Assembly (NCBI GenBank): GCA_964554105.1
Contig: CAZKNF010000004.1
Coordinates: 42,328-106,327 of the forward strand
Length of the DNA stretch: 64,000 nucleotides
Reading direction: 5' to 3'
Source of the DNA: CAZKNF01 sp964554105
Lineage (GTDB): Bacteria; Bacteroidota; Rhodothermia; Rhodothermales; VXPQ01
This document shows, piece by piece, positions 27,305 to 35,391 of this stretch (within the stretch, counting starts at the first letter, position 1; every line of letters begins with the position of its first letter). The position numbers were made by a program, and so were the translations under genes. The notes beneath the pieces are model-generated. The model saw only the letters and a list, made by a program, of their open reading frames with translations, ran no database searches and had not been told where the DNA came from.

Positions 27305-27730
27305 GTGTCGCGATCCGTTCACACACTCAGCATCCCCAGCTCAACAAGCCACCTGGCAGAGGTGAGGCGATTTGTTGCGGAGTACGCCCGTGAGGCGGAA
27401 TTCCCGGATACGACAATCGAGAAATTCAAGATTGCCGTAGATGAGGCGTGTACGAACATCATCAAACACGCCTACAAGGGGGATACTACGCATACGATCG
27501 ATCTCGCCGTTATTATCGAAGACGAGCGCTTCATCGTTCGCATCCGTGACGAAGGACGTGCATTCGACGCACAGAAGTACACCGAACCCGACATTTTTCA
27601 CCTTGCGGAGGATCGGAGGGCCGGCGGCTTCGGCGTTCAGATCATGCGTCGACTCATGGATCTCGTCGAATACCGCACCAGTGGCACGGTTAACGAGGTG
27701 ACCCTCGTGAAGCTGAGGAATGGTACATGA
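27305..27730 (+). CDS. RsbW/SpoIIAB-type serine kinase anti-sigma factor
   Basis: A 141-residue GHKL ATPase starting at GTG 27305. The N-box is IAVDEACTNIIKHAY, the G1 box RDEGRAFD, and the G2-like segment RAGGFGVQIMRRLMD. It would phosphorylate the STAS protein encoded 42 bases upstream and sequester a target. No sigma factor gene follows: the next gene, ubiE, is on the other strand. The target is therefore encoded elsewhere, or is not a sigma factor. Length is typical. Confidence 0.92.
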   Translation: MSRSVHTLSIPSSTSHLAEVRRFVAEYAREAEFPDTTIEKFKIAVDEACTNIIKHAYKGDTTHTIDLAVIIEDERFIVRIRDEGRAFDAQKYTEPDIFHLAEDRRAGGFGVQIMRRLMDLVEYRTSGTVNEVTLVKLRNGT

Positions 27731-27767
27731 GAGGCGGGTGAGCGAACAGACATGACGTATGTCGCAG

Positions 27768-28523
27768 TCAGCTCTTTTTAGGTGCCGCACCCCGTTTAGC
27801 CGGTTTGCGTGCCGAGTACAGCGACGCAATCCCGAACGTTAAGGGCAGCGTTTCCACATCCACGTACCCTGATCCATGCAGGCGATCTAAAAACTGCTCG
27901 CCGGACGGAAACACATCGACAGAGGCGGGCAGGTATCGGTACGCATCCTCATTCTTTGATACGAGGCGTCCGACCACGGGCAGGACGACGTGCGAATAGA
28001 ATCGGTATAAATGGTTGATAGGAAAAGCATGCGGCTGGCTGAATTCTAGTATCACCAGTCGCCCCCCTGGGGCCAGGACCCTTCGTATCTCCCGAAGGCC
28101 GCGCTCAAGATCTTCGAAATTCCGGACACCGAACGCCACGAGTGCGGCGTCGAACTGAGAATCCGAAAACGGAAGTTTCTCCGCGTCGCCAACCTGCAGC
28201 GTGATACGATCGCCGAGGTCACGCTCCTCAATCTTCTTACGACCCCGCGCCAGCATCTCCTCCGAAATATCGACGCCGACGATCTTCGCGGGATCGACAT
28301 CCAGTGCCTTGATGGCGAGATCGCCGGTGCCGGTGGCCACGTCCAGAATCCGACGAGGACTGTCCTCTTTGAGCAGTTCAACTGCTTTCTGCCGCCATTG
28401 CTGATCGATGCCGAAGCTGAGCATTCGATTCAGCAAATCGTATCGCGGCGCAATGTCGTCAAACATTGCCGCGACCGCTTCCTTCTTCCCGGGCGCCTCC
28501 CCGGCTGGGGGCTGTGTGCTCAT
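27768..28523 (-). CDS. ubiE: demethylmenaquinone / ubiquinone C-methyltransferase
   Basis: A 251-residue UbiE/MenG. FDDIAPRYDLLNRMLSFGID is the family N-terminal signature, ILDVATGTGDLAI the SAM-binding motif I, GDAEKLPFSDSQFDAALVAFGVRN the second motif and RVLAPGGRLVILEFSQP the third. The family signature YRFYSHVVLPVVGRLVSK follows. It makes the last step of menaquinone synthesis in the cytoplasm; ubiquinone is unlikely in this group, so 'menG' function is the better reading. The C-terminus ends in a basic PAKRGAAPKKS tail. Five bases separate its start from the pfkA stop, indicating an operon. Confidence 0.95.
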   Translation of the reverse strand: MSTQPPAGEAPGKKEAVAAMFDDIAPRYDLLNRMLSFGIDQQWRQKAVELLKEDSPRRILDVATGTGDLAIKALDVDPAKIVGVDISEEMLARGRKKIEERDLGDRITLQVGDAEKLPFSDSQFDAALVAFGVRNFEDLERGLREIRRVLAPGGRLVILEFSQPHAFPINHLYRFYSHVVLPVVGRLVSKNEDAYRYLPASVDVFPSGEQFLDRLHGSGYVDVETLPLTFGIASLYSARKPAKRGAAPKKS

Positions 28524-28528
28524 GGTAA

Positions 28529-29566
28529 TTAGCTCAGGAGCTGGGTGAGCCGAAGCAGTTCATAGTTGATATTTTTTTTGCGGCTCCAGACGTTTCGAAG
28601 CGGCGTGAGCTTTGTCTCGTTGTTGACGAGTCCGACCATCACGTTCTCGTGGCCCGCGATCAGCGCCTCGACTGCAGAGGACCCTAGGCGGCTCGCCAGA
28701 ACGCGGTCTCTGGCAGTCGGCGAACCACCGCGCTGCGTGTGCCCCAGTATGCATATTCGCAGATCTATCTGGCCAAACGCCTCATCCGCGCGAAGCGCCG
28801 CTTCGATCGTCTGGGCACCGCCGTGCTCGTCGCCTTCAGCCACAACGACAATCGACGACCGCGACTGAGCCGTCATTAACGAAAGGATGCGCGCCTTGAT
28901 GTCCTCCATCTCAGTAAACGTCTCGGGGACAAGGACGAGCTCGGCGCCGCCGCCAATGCCGCAATTAAGAGCGATGAAGCCCGCATCGCGACCCATGACT
29001 TCAACCAGAAAAAGTCGATCATGCGCGTCGGCCGTATCACGGATCCGATCTATATTTTCTATTGCCGTGTTCAGCGCTGTGTCGTAGCCTATTGTCTCGT
29101 CGGTGCCGAACAGATCGTTGTCGATTGTACCAGGGCAGCCGACGGTAGCCACGGAATGCTCATCATATAAAATTGCCGCTCCGCGGAACGTGCCGTCGCC
29201 GCCAATACCGACCAGACCATCGATGCCGGCCTCCTGAAGTGCCTCCGCGGCCTTCTGCCTGCCCTCCGGTGTCCGAAACTCGTCGGAACGCGCACTCTTG
29301 AGGATCGTGCCGCCTTTCTGGAGGATGTTCGAGACAGATCGCCCGTCCATTTCCACGTAATCGCCATCGATCATCCCGGCGAAGCCGCGTCGAATACCGA
29401 TTACTTCGAGATCATGGGCTAGACAGGCCCTAACGGCCGCTCGGACGCACGCATTCATGCCCGGCGCATCGCCGCCACTCGTGAAAACGCCGATTCTTCT
29501 CGGATTGACCATCTTGTAGCCCATCTGCCGGTGACCGCCGGGAAAAACCGAGTGTTCGATACTCAC
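28529..29566 (-). CDS. pfkA: ATP-dependent 6-phosphofructokinase
   Basis: A 345-residue family A phosphofructokinase. RIGVFTSGGDAPGMNA starts the fold; GGDGTF (122-127) has the glycine that marks ATP rather than PPi use, and PGTIDND at 145-151 carries the catalytic aspartates, again with glycine instead of the lysine of PPi enzymes. EVMGRDAGFIAL and ILGHTQRGGSPTARDR complete the active site. It phosphorylates fructose 6-phosphate in glycolysis. GTG 29566 overlaps the upstream stop (GTGA); ATGs at 29524 and 29512 (MVNPRRIG) are equally plausible starts and would give a more usual length of ~327. Confidence 0.94.
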   Translation of the reverse strand: MSIEHSVFPGGHRQMGYKMVNPRRIGVFTSGGDAPGMNACVRAAVRACLAHDLEVIGIRRGFAGMIDGDYVEMDGRSVSNILQKGGTILKSARSDEFRTPEGRQKAAEALQEAGIDGLVGIGGDGTFRGAAILYDEHSVATVGCPGTIDNDLFGTDETIGYDTALNTAIENIDRIRDTADAHDRLFLVEVMGRDAGFIALNCGIGGGAELVLVPETFTEMEDIKARILSLMTAQSRSSIVVVAEGDEHGGAQTIEAALRADEAFGQIDLRICILGHTQRGGSPTARDRVLASRLGSSAVEALIAGHENVMVGLVNNETKLTPLRNVWSRKKNINYELLRLTQLLS

Positions 29567-30495
29567 GAGGAACTCGGCTCCAGTGGTCTTGCCACAATGA
29601 TACCAATGGTAGCTCCGACACCCTGCACATAGGATTGAAGATCCGGCGAAACTTTGACGCCTTCGCTAGTGGATGCATGAAGAAGTCCCATCGTGCCGTC
29701 TTCATTGGCGTAGGCAAGCCCAGTGTGGGTCACGTCGAGTCCCTCAATGTGCGTGGCCGTCGCGATGATGTCGCCGTCCCTGAGTTCATCGTAACTATCG
29801 GCGATTCGGTCCTGCGGAATGTAGAATAGCTCCATGTCTCGAAGGCGATCTTCGCTTTCCTGGATGCACTGAAACAAACTGTCATCTGCAGCAAAGCGGG
29901 GATAACTCTCACGATTATCCGACATGAAAGATATCTCCTTGTCGTACTCCGCGCCGCCGATCTCTTCAGTGATGTTTTCGACAGTACCTCTGCGTTCGTT
30001 GTCGGCGATCCACTCAGTAAAGTAGTGGAGCCGACTGCAGTAGCCCTCCATCTGGCCAGCTCGATAGCGCTGTTCCCGGATGAGATTCGCATACGTCGAG
30101 TAGTCGTAGTCGTGCATTTTCACGGCCCGCGCCAGCGCAAGTGTCGCCTCGACGAATGTCACACAGTCAAACGCGTCGAGCCGGCAGATCAGCGTCTCTT
30201 CGTCCGGCTCGTCGAGCAAACCTGCCGCGTACGGCGAGTCAGCAAAGCGCTCTCCTAGGGCGGTCATGATCTCTCCCATCGGCCGCTCATCGAGATCATT
30301 CGCTCGCGCATAGTCCATCGTCTCATCGAAAAGTCGCAGCGTCATGGAGTCCGGCGCAGGCACCGGCTGATCCAGCGACGAGAGTTCTCCGTCTGTCGTC
30401 GATTGCAGCGCCCCGTCCGACTGATCTATATCCTGCCCGTTGCACCCGGATGTCACCAGCAGCACGAGACCGACCAATATCAACAGCTGTTTCAT
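29563..30495 (-). CDS. DUF1460 lipoprotein (NlpC/P60-like amidase fold)
   Basis: From ATG 30493-30495, preceded by GGGGAG five bases upstream, the product has 310 residues; the longer open frame to 30570 runs into the aat gene and is not favoured. Signal MKQLLILVGLVLLVTSGC gives lipidated Cys18. The DUF1460 core has DAFDCVTFVEATLAL with the presumed catalytic cysteine, and HIEGLDVTHTGLAY with the partner histidine. Structures of this family show an NlpC/P60-like cell-wall amidase fold, so peptidoglycan or a related amide is a likely substrate (inference). It overlaps pfkA by four bases (GTGA). Confidence 0.85.
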   Translation of the reverse strand: MKQLLILVGLVLLVTSGCNGQDIDQSDGALQSTTDGELSSLDQPVPAPDSMTLRLFDETMDYARANDLDERPMGEIMTALGERFADSPYAAGLLDEPDEETLICRLDAFDCVTFVEATLALARAVKMHDYDYSTYANLIREQRYRAGQMEGYCSRLHYFTEWIADNERRGTVENITEEIGGAEYDKEISFMSDNRESYPRFAADDSLFQCIQESEDRLRDMELFYIPQDRIADSYDELRDGDIIATATHIEGLDVTHTGLAYANEDGTMGLLHASTSEGVKVSPDLQSYVQGVGATIGIIVARPLEPSSS

Positions 30496-30530
30496 TATAC
30501 TCCCCATAAATGAACGATCGTTCTGCACGG

Positions 30531-31157
30531 CTAAACTTCCCTCGTCCCGGTATATTCCCCATCTTGCCACCAGGCCGCTTCCTTCGCCACTGCCTCCTCC
30601 AGAAGCTTAATGTACTTCTCGCGAGAAATCTGCTTGAGGCCGAACTGCTCCAGATGCGGTGTCGCGTACTGCGTGTCGAGAAGTACGTAGCCTCCGCGGC
30701 GAAGCCGACGAACTAGATGAACGAGCGCCACCTTCGAGGCGTCCGTCTCTCTATGAAACATCGACTCTCCAAAGAACGCGCCTCCGAGCGCTACACCGTA
30801 AAGGCCACCGACAAGGCGGCCGTCGAGCCAACACTCCACACTGTGCGCGAATCCCTGTTCGTTCAACTCCGAATAAACTCGAACCAGTTCGTCGGAGATC
30901 CACGTCGAATCGCGCTCAGCACAGGCACGGATAACGGCTTTGAAATCCCGGTCGCTTACCACCTCAAACGGCTCACGCCTGACGAGTTTCTTCAGATTCC
31001 TCGGAACGTGAAAGGTGTCGAGCGGCAGAACCGCACGAGGGTTCGGTGAATACCAGTAAATCTCGTTGTCGTCATCAGGGTGCGCCATCGGGAAGACGCC
31101 GATCCGATATGCGTACAAAACCACTTCCGGTGTGAGTCGCATCACGTCACGATTCAT
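30531..31157 (-). CDS. aat: leucyl/phenylalanyl-tRNA-protein transferase
   Basis: Starting MNRDVMRLTPEVV (ATG 31155-31157) the product has 208 residues. Family signatures are YRIGVFPMA near the N-terminus, YWYSPNPRAVLPLD, and the central GFAHSVECWLDGRLVGGLYG and GAFFGESMFHRETDASK. The enzyme adds Leu or Phe from tRNA to proteins with N-terminal Lys or Arg, marking them for ClpAP degradation. It diverges from the biotinyl-carrier gene, leaving 86 bases for both promoters. The stop lies 35 bases before the start of the DUF1460 lipoprotein. Confidence 0.94.
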   Translation of the reverse strand: MNRDVMRLTPEVVLYAYRIGVFPMAHPDDDNEIYWYSPNPRAVLPLDTFHVPRNLKKLVRREPFEVVSDRDFKAVIRACAERDSTWISDELVRVYSELNEQGFAHSVECWLDGRLVGGLYGVALGGAFFGESMFHRETDASKVALVHLVRRLRRGGYVLLDTQYATPHLEQFGLKQISREKYIKLLEEAVAKEAAWWQDGEYTGTREV

Positions 31158-31243
31158 CAATTCCAAGGCACCACGTCTCAATTCTCACGCTCTACGGCCA
31201 CTTTGTATCTTGCACTCTCTCATTCGATCCAGGACGCAGAATT

Positions 31244-31762
31244 ATGGGCGCGCAAAGACGGCGGAAGAAGTACCACGCAGTCGTAGGTGGCCGCACGATC
31301 GAGGTCGAAATCGGTGACGACGATGTAGTCATAGATGGTGCGACCCACTCGTTCAGCGCTGGCCGCATCTCGAGTTCTCACTTCTCGCTCATCATCGACG
31401 GACGCAGTGTTCCCGCCCTCGTCTATTCGACAGAGAATGGAAACTACGCCGTGCATGTGGGCGGCTTTGAATTCGAAGTTGTCTTGAAGGATGAGAAGGA
31501 TTTGCTCCTCGAACAGTTTGGATTCGTTGATGCGGCAGCAGGAGGATTGCGGGAGATCCGAGCACCCATGCCGGGCCTCGTGCTGTCCCTACTCATAGAG
31601 CCGGGCCAGGTAGTAAAGCCGGGAGACGGCCTGGTCGTTCTCGAAGCAATGAAGATGGAGAATGAGCTGCGCGCCGAGGTCGAAGGCATCGTCAAAACAG
31701 TTCACGTCGAGCAAGGGGATGCCGTCGGAAAGAACGACCTGCTGATGGAGATTGAAGCCTGA
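31244..31762 (+). CDS. biotin carboxyl carrier / biotinyl-domain protein
   Basis: A 172-residue protein. Residues ~1-95 form a beta-rich domain similar to the BT or linker region of acyl-CoA carboxylase alpha subunits (VVGGRTIEVEIGDDDVVIDG). Residues ~103-172 are a biotinyl domain with REIRAPMPGLVLSLLIEPGQ and LEAMKMENELRA, in which K137 would be biotinylated. It probably serves a propionyl-CoA, acetyl-CoA or pyruvate-type carboxylase, but no carboxylase or carboxyltransferase gene is adjacent. Its TGA overlaps the next ATG (TGATG at 31760-31764). Confidence 0.87.
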   Translation: MGAQRRRKKYHAVVGGRTIEVEIGDDDVVIDGATHSFSAGRISSSHFSLIIDGRSVPALVYSTENGNYAVHVGGFEFEVVLKDEKDLLLEQFGFVDAAAGGLREIRAPMPGLVLSLLIEPGQVVKPGDGLVVLEAMKMENELRAEVEGIVKTVHVEQGDAVGKNDLLMEIEA

Positions 31763-32757
31763 TGTCGAAGATATTCGTAACCGGGGCCACCGGTCTGCTA
31801 GGATCCACTCTCACGCGGCTCCTGGTCAGATCCGGCGAAGATGTCCGAATTTTTCGTAGAGTTTCGTCCAGACTCGATCTGATCGAAGACGTCTCCCGAT
31901 CCGTGGAGCACGTAGTGGGTGATCTGAACGATGCCGTCGCGTTGCGGGAAGCCATGAGCGGTGTCGATCGCGTCTATCATGTTGCCGCACAGGTAGGAAT
32001 CGGCGGCCCGGCCGACAGAATTCGGATGATGCGAGTTAACGTCGACGGCACTGCATCTGTCGCGAATGCCGCGCTTGAAAGCGGGGTCGAGCGCCTCGTT
32101 CATACATCCAGCATGGCTGCTTTCGGACGACCTGAGAAGCCGGATGCTGTGATCGACGAGGATGCCGAATGGAGGCGATCGAAGGCTAACTCTGTTTACG
32201 CACAATCGAAACACCTGTCCGAACTGGAGATTCACCGTGCAGTTGCCGAGGGCCTCGATGCCGTAATCGTCAACCCGGCGCTTATTTTCGGACTGGGCCG
32301 CGAAGGGCAGAATACACGGCGAATCGTGGACCGCGTCAGAACTGGCCGTCTGCTGGCAATACCGGCCGGAGGTACCAATGTTGTCGACGTGCTCGACGTA
32401 GCAGAGGGAATGATCCGGGCTATGGACCGCGGCGCCACAGGCGCTCGCTATTTTCTGGGCAGCGAAAATCTATCGTGGATGCGGATCATTCACACACTTG
32501 CGGACGCGTTCGGAAGCCGACCACCGCGATGGATTCTCTCGCGATCGCCGGCAGTGGCGCTCGGCTACTTCTCAGAAGCAGTGTCCACGATCACTCGCAC
32601 AAGACCCTTCATCACGCGAGCGCATGCCCGAAGCATGTCCAGATTTTACGAGTACAGCAACCGGATGGCCGTCGAAGAGCTCGGCTGCTCGTTCAGATCG
32701 TTCGAAGCAACGGCCAAGCGCCTGTCGCAGGAATTGACCAGACCAAAGCCGAAATGA
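31762..32757 (+). CDS. extended SDR, NAD(P)-dependent epimerase/dehydratase family
   Basis: A 331-residue extended short-chain dehydrogenase. TGATGLLGSTL at 7-17 is the glycine-rich cofactor motif, VHTSSMAAFG (~113-122) supplies the catalytic serine and YAQSK (146-150) the Tyr/Lys pair. Closest known types by eye are the dihydroflavonol-4-reductase/HpnA-like SDRs; the substrate cannot be told. It is translationally coupled to the biotinyl-carrier gene. The C-terminal ~60 residues (RFYEYSNRMAVEELGCSF) match the usual end of this group. Confidence 0.88.
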   Translation: MSKIFVTGATGLLGSTLTRLLVRSGEDVRIFRRVSSRLDLIEDVSRSVEHVVGDLNDAVALREAMSGVDRVYHVAAQVGIGGPADRIRMMRVNVDGTASVANAALESGVERLVHTSSMAAFGRPEKPDAVIDEDAEWRRSKANSVYAQSKHLSELEIHRAVAEGLDAVIVNPALIFGLGREGQNTRRIVDRVRTGRLLAIPAGGTNVVDVLDVAEGMIRAMDRGATGARYFLGSENLSWMRIIHTLADAFGSRPPRWILSRSPAVALGYFSEAVSTITRTRPFITRAHARSMSRFYEYSNRMAVEELGCSFRSFEATAKRLSQELTRPKPK

Positions 32758-32782
32758 CAGGCGCTCCTGCAGCACCGCAAAA

Positions 32783-32802
32783 CCGTGCCGTGCCGTGCCG
32801 TG
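32783..32802. repeat. four tandem CCGTG pentamers
   Basis: CCGTG occurs four times without interruption in the 53-base convergent gap between the SDR stop (32757) and the M23 peptidase stop (32811). Non-coding and too short to interpret; a possible slippage site. Confidence 0.8.
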
Positions 32803-32810
32803 ACCGATTC

Positions 32811-34067
32811 TCACCAGGTTCGGATTCGATCATCTTCCGGCGCATTGACTCTACGCATAACCGATCGATCGCCATCGGATTCGGCTTCCTTGCCGTCGAG
32901 ATCGGAATTTGTCTGATGACGATCTCCGTCCGACCGGCCAACGCCAGCATCGGCCTGATCGACATTTTCGGGAGCGCGACGTGAGGCCGCTCGATATACG
33001 TCGGTAAAGGGGCGGTCCTCACCAATCAACGTCAGTAAAGCAGCGTAGCGATGACCAGACTTGCTGAGATAATATCTGTCGCCGCTTCCCGCCAGTCGAC
33101 CCTTGGTCATGTAGCCGTACGCTGCCGGCGCCTTTGCCGCCATCGTGACCGTAGGCTTGGAAACAGACCGTGACGACGGCTCGACCCGCACCGGCAGACC
33201 ATCCGCCGTAAACGAGATTTCCCAGCTGGAAACGTCGCTCGTAAGCGTCTCGCTACCTTGATCGAGCCAACCGTAACGGTAGAATAAATCAAGATGACCG
33301 TTATTGGGTACGGACACGTTGTAGAAGATCTCGCGGCTCAGTACAAACTGATCGATCGTCAACGCAGGATCGCGCTGCAGAGACAGGTATAATTCGGAGA
33401 CATCTAAACCCGCGAGGTTGATGCCATTGTATACGTCGTGTCGATTTGTAGATCGATAATGCCCGTCAAACCACTCCGAAAACGACTGGTTGAGCATCAT
33501 ATTGATCTCGAAATGCAGATGCGCTCGAGTCTTGTTGAGACCACGCCCTGTATATCCGATGCGTCCAAGTCTATCACCCTGGGCAACCGTTTCGCCGATC
33601 TGCACGTGTACGTCGTTTAGATGAGCGTACAGGCTGTAGAATGGCGATCCGCTCCACCAGTGCTCCACCACGACGTACTTCCCGTAGCTCGAATAACCCT
33701 CTACTGTATTAATGTGGACGACATAGCCGTCGTCGATCGTACGCACCGTATCGAGAGGCTCACCGCGCCAGTCGCGGTACACCGGTTTGATGTCGACGCC
33801 TTCGTGAAAACGGGTATAGATGATACCCGCCGAAGTATGTCTGGGATTACGTACAAATCCGTACTTCCCTCCTTGCCACGGCTTCGACCGTACTCCGTTG
33901 AACGTTCGATTGGTATACTGATAAAACGAGGGGCCGTCATTTCGTAAAAGCGCGTCATTGCTCGTCGGCAGAATCAGATCCAGCGGCTGGCTGCTCGCTG
34001 GAAATGCAATGATCGATACGACCACGGCTAAGGCGGCTGCCATGGAAAGCGACCTGTGGATCTGCAT
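32811..34067 (-). CDS. M23 (LytM-type) peptidase family protein, secreted
   Basis: From MQIHRSLSMAAAL (ATG 34065-34067) the product has 418 residues with a signal peptide ending near PASSQP. The zinc site of M23 is complete: FHEGVD (H88, D92) and AHLHFE (H183, H185), with LYAHLNDVH and GRIGYTGRG between them. It would cut or bind peptidoglycan cross-links in the periplasm. About 220 residues follow the catalytic domain; a beta-rich segment to ~360, then a highly charged low-complexity tail (ADAGVGRSDGDRHQTNSD) that looks poorly conserved and might reflect an altered reading frame at the end. Unrelated in strand to the downstream SDR gene. Confidence 0.88.
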   Translation of the reverse strand: MQIHRSLSMAAALAVVVSIIAFPASSQPLDLILPTSNDALLRNDGPSFYQYTNRTFNGVRSKPWQGGKYGFVRNPRHTSAGIIYTRFHEGVDIKPVYRDWRGEPLDTVRTIDDGYVVHINTVEGYSSYGKYVVVEHWWSGSPFYSLYAHLNDVHVQIGETVAQGDRLGRIGYTGRGLNKTRAHLHFEINMMLNQSFSEWFDGHYRSTNRHDVYNGINLAGLDVSELYLSLQRDPALTIDQFVLSREIFYNVSVPNNGHLDLFYRYGWLDQGSETLTSDVSSWEISFTADGLPVRVEPSSRSVSKPTVTMAAKAPAAYGYMTKGRLAGSGDRYYLSKSGHRYAALLTLIGEDRPFTDVYRAASRRAPENVDQADAGVGRSDGDRHQTNSDLDGKEAESDGDRSVMRRVNAPEDDRIRTW

Positions 34068-34163
34068 AACTATCTGCCCGTCAGTACTGTCGTTGGAATG
34101 CCTCTTATTGATTTGCTCCACAAAAGAATATCGTACCGTAGTACAAACTCTCTGAAAAACGGC

Positions 34164-34189
34164 GGTAAAAACAAGCCGTAATTTTTACC
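34164..34189. promoter_or_regulatory. 8-base inverted repeat GGTAAAAA-N10-TTTTTACC in a divergent gap
   Basis: The two perfect half-sites at 34164-34171 and 34182-34189 lie between the M23 gene (minus) and the small His-motif gene (plus). It is positioned as an operator for either promoter. A shorter dyad, GTACA-TACC-TGTAC, lies at 34224-34237 just before the small gene's ATG. Confidence 0.4.
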
Positions 34190-34247
34190 CGCAAATTGCA
34201 AAACTGATTCGTTATTTCGACACGTACATACCTGTACACATCTCCGT

Positions 34248-34565
34248 ATGTCAAAAAAGGACAATAGTGGGTCAACAGCCGAGACGCCTCAGGCCGAATC
34301 CACATCGAAAGTCGGCCGGACCAGGCGTGCGTTGAAATGGCTTCTTATCATCATCGCACTTCTCTTCTTCTTGTCCGTACTTCGCGAGGCATTCGATCCT
34401 TTCGGGGATAATCCGTACCTGGAGATCTCACACGGCGACCACGTCCATTATGTGCCTGAAGACCGCGATCCGAACGTCCCGATAGGCCGCTTTCCAACAT
34501 CGGAGCCCGCCGCGGACGAGCGCATCACACCAGATGGCCGGATCGTCAAAAAGAACCAGGAGTAG
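34248..34565 (+). CDS. small single-pass membrane protein with histidine-triad-like motif HGDHVHYVP
   Basis: A 105-residue protein with a polar N-terminus, one transmembrane helix (~30-46, WLLIIIALLFFLSVL) and an exposed C-terminal tail. The tail has HGDHVHYVPEDRDP at 62-75: H62-x-x-H65-x-H67, identical in spacing to the HxxHxH motif (typically HGDHYHYIP) that binds zinc in streptococcal Pht proteins. That similarity is seen directly; zinc binding here is inference. The gene converges on the ZnuABC-type operon, its stop 13 bases from the permease stop, which supports a metal link. The motif NVPIGRFP and a KKNQE end complete it. I know of no assigned function. Confidence 0.8.
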   Translation: MSKKDNSGSTAETPQAESTSKVGRTRRALKWLLIIIALLFFLSVLREAFDPFGDNPYLEISHGDHVHYVPEDRDPNVPIGRFPTSEPAADERITPDGRIVKKNQE

Positions 34566-34578
34566 CGTTGTAGCCTCC

Positions 34579-35391
34579 TCACGATGATGGCCTCATCAAA
34601 CGCCTACCGACCATGACAGCGAGGCAAAACAATACAGCCTGCACCAGAATAATCGTCGCCCCGCTCGGAATGTCTAGTCCATACGATAGGAGAAGTCCCG
34701 CGATCGCACTCAACACCCCGATCAGGACCGAGACGAGGGACATCGCAAAGAACGTACGGCTCAGCAGGCGTGCTGCGGCGGCCGGAATTACTAGAAATGC
34801 AGCCACCAGCAGAATGCCGACTACTTTCACAGCGACGACCACCGTTACGGCGAGGAGCACGGATAGAAGATAATCGTGGCGCACCACGCGAAGCCCATCC
34901 GCCATGGCCAGTTCGGAGTCGAACGTCGCGTACGCCCAGCGACCCCACATGGGAATGAGCAATGTCGCCACAACCGTGACAAGAACTGTGACCCAGATAT
35001 CGGCGACCGTCACGGCCAAAATTGAACCGAACAGATACGCAAATGCGTCGGCCGTGTAATCCTGCCGTAAGGAGAGGAACACGACGCCCAGTGCTACGGC
35101 GACAGAGAAGAAGATCCCAATGGCGGTATCGCCGGTAAGCCCGGTCGATGTGCGGATCCAATTAATGCCGACGGCGACGAGCGCCGTGAACGGCGCCGCG
35201 ATCCAGAGTGGCTCCGTCTGGAGAAGCAGGCCCAACGCCACGCCTCCGAACGCAGCGTGAGCAAGGCCAGTCCCCAGAAAACTAAGCCGGCGCTGCACGA
35301 CGAAGGCTCCGAAATAACTCGCCAGAAATCCGACCAGACAACCGGCGACGACTGCACGCTGCATGAAAGGCATGCTGAGCAGATCAATCAT
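34579..35391 (-). CDS. znuB: zinc/manganese-type ABC transporter permease (ZnuB family)
   Basis: A 270-residue ABC-3 family permease with about eight to nine hydrophobic segments. LGTGLAHAAFGGVALGLLL is the conserved helix-loop near residue 40 and VKVVGILLVAAFLVIPAAAARLL the family signature near 185. It forms the inner-membrane channel for a divalent metal delivered by the binding protein encoded two genes upstream. ATGA overlap with the ATPase gene at 35388-35391. Zinc is preferred over manganese on the strength of the neighbours, not the permease sequence itself. Confidence 0.92.
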   Translation of the reverse strand: MIDLLSMPFMQRAVVAGCLVGFLASYFGAFVVQRRLSFLGTGLAHAAFGGVALGLLLQTEPLWIAAPFTALVAVGINWIRTSTGLTGDTAIGIFFSVAVALGVVFLSLRQDYTADAFAYLFGSILAVTVADIWVTVLVTVVATLLIPMWGRWAYATFDSELAMADGLRVVRHDYLLSVLLAVTVVVAVKVVGILLVAAFLVIPAAAARLLSRTFFAMSLVSVLIGVLSAIAGLLLSYGLDIPSGATIILVQAVLFCLAVMVGRRLMRPSS

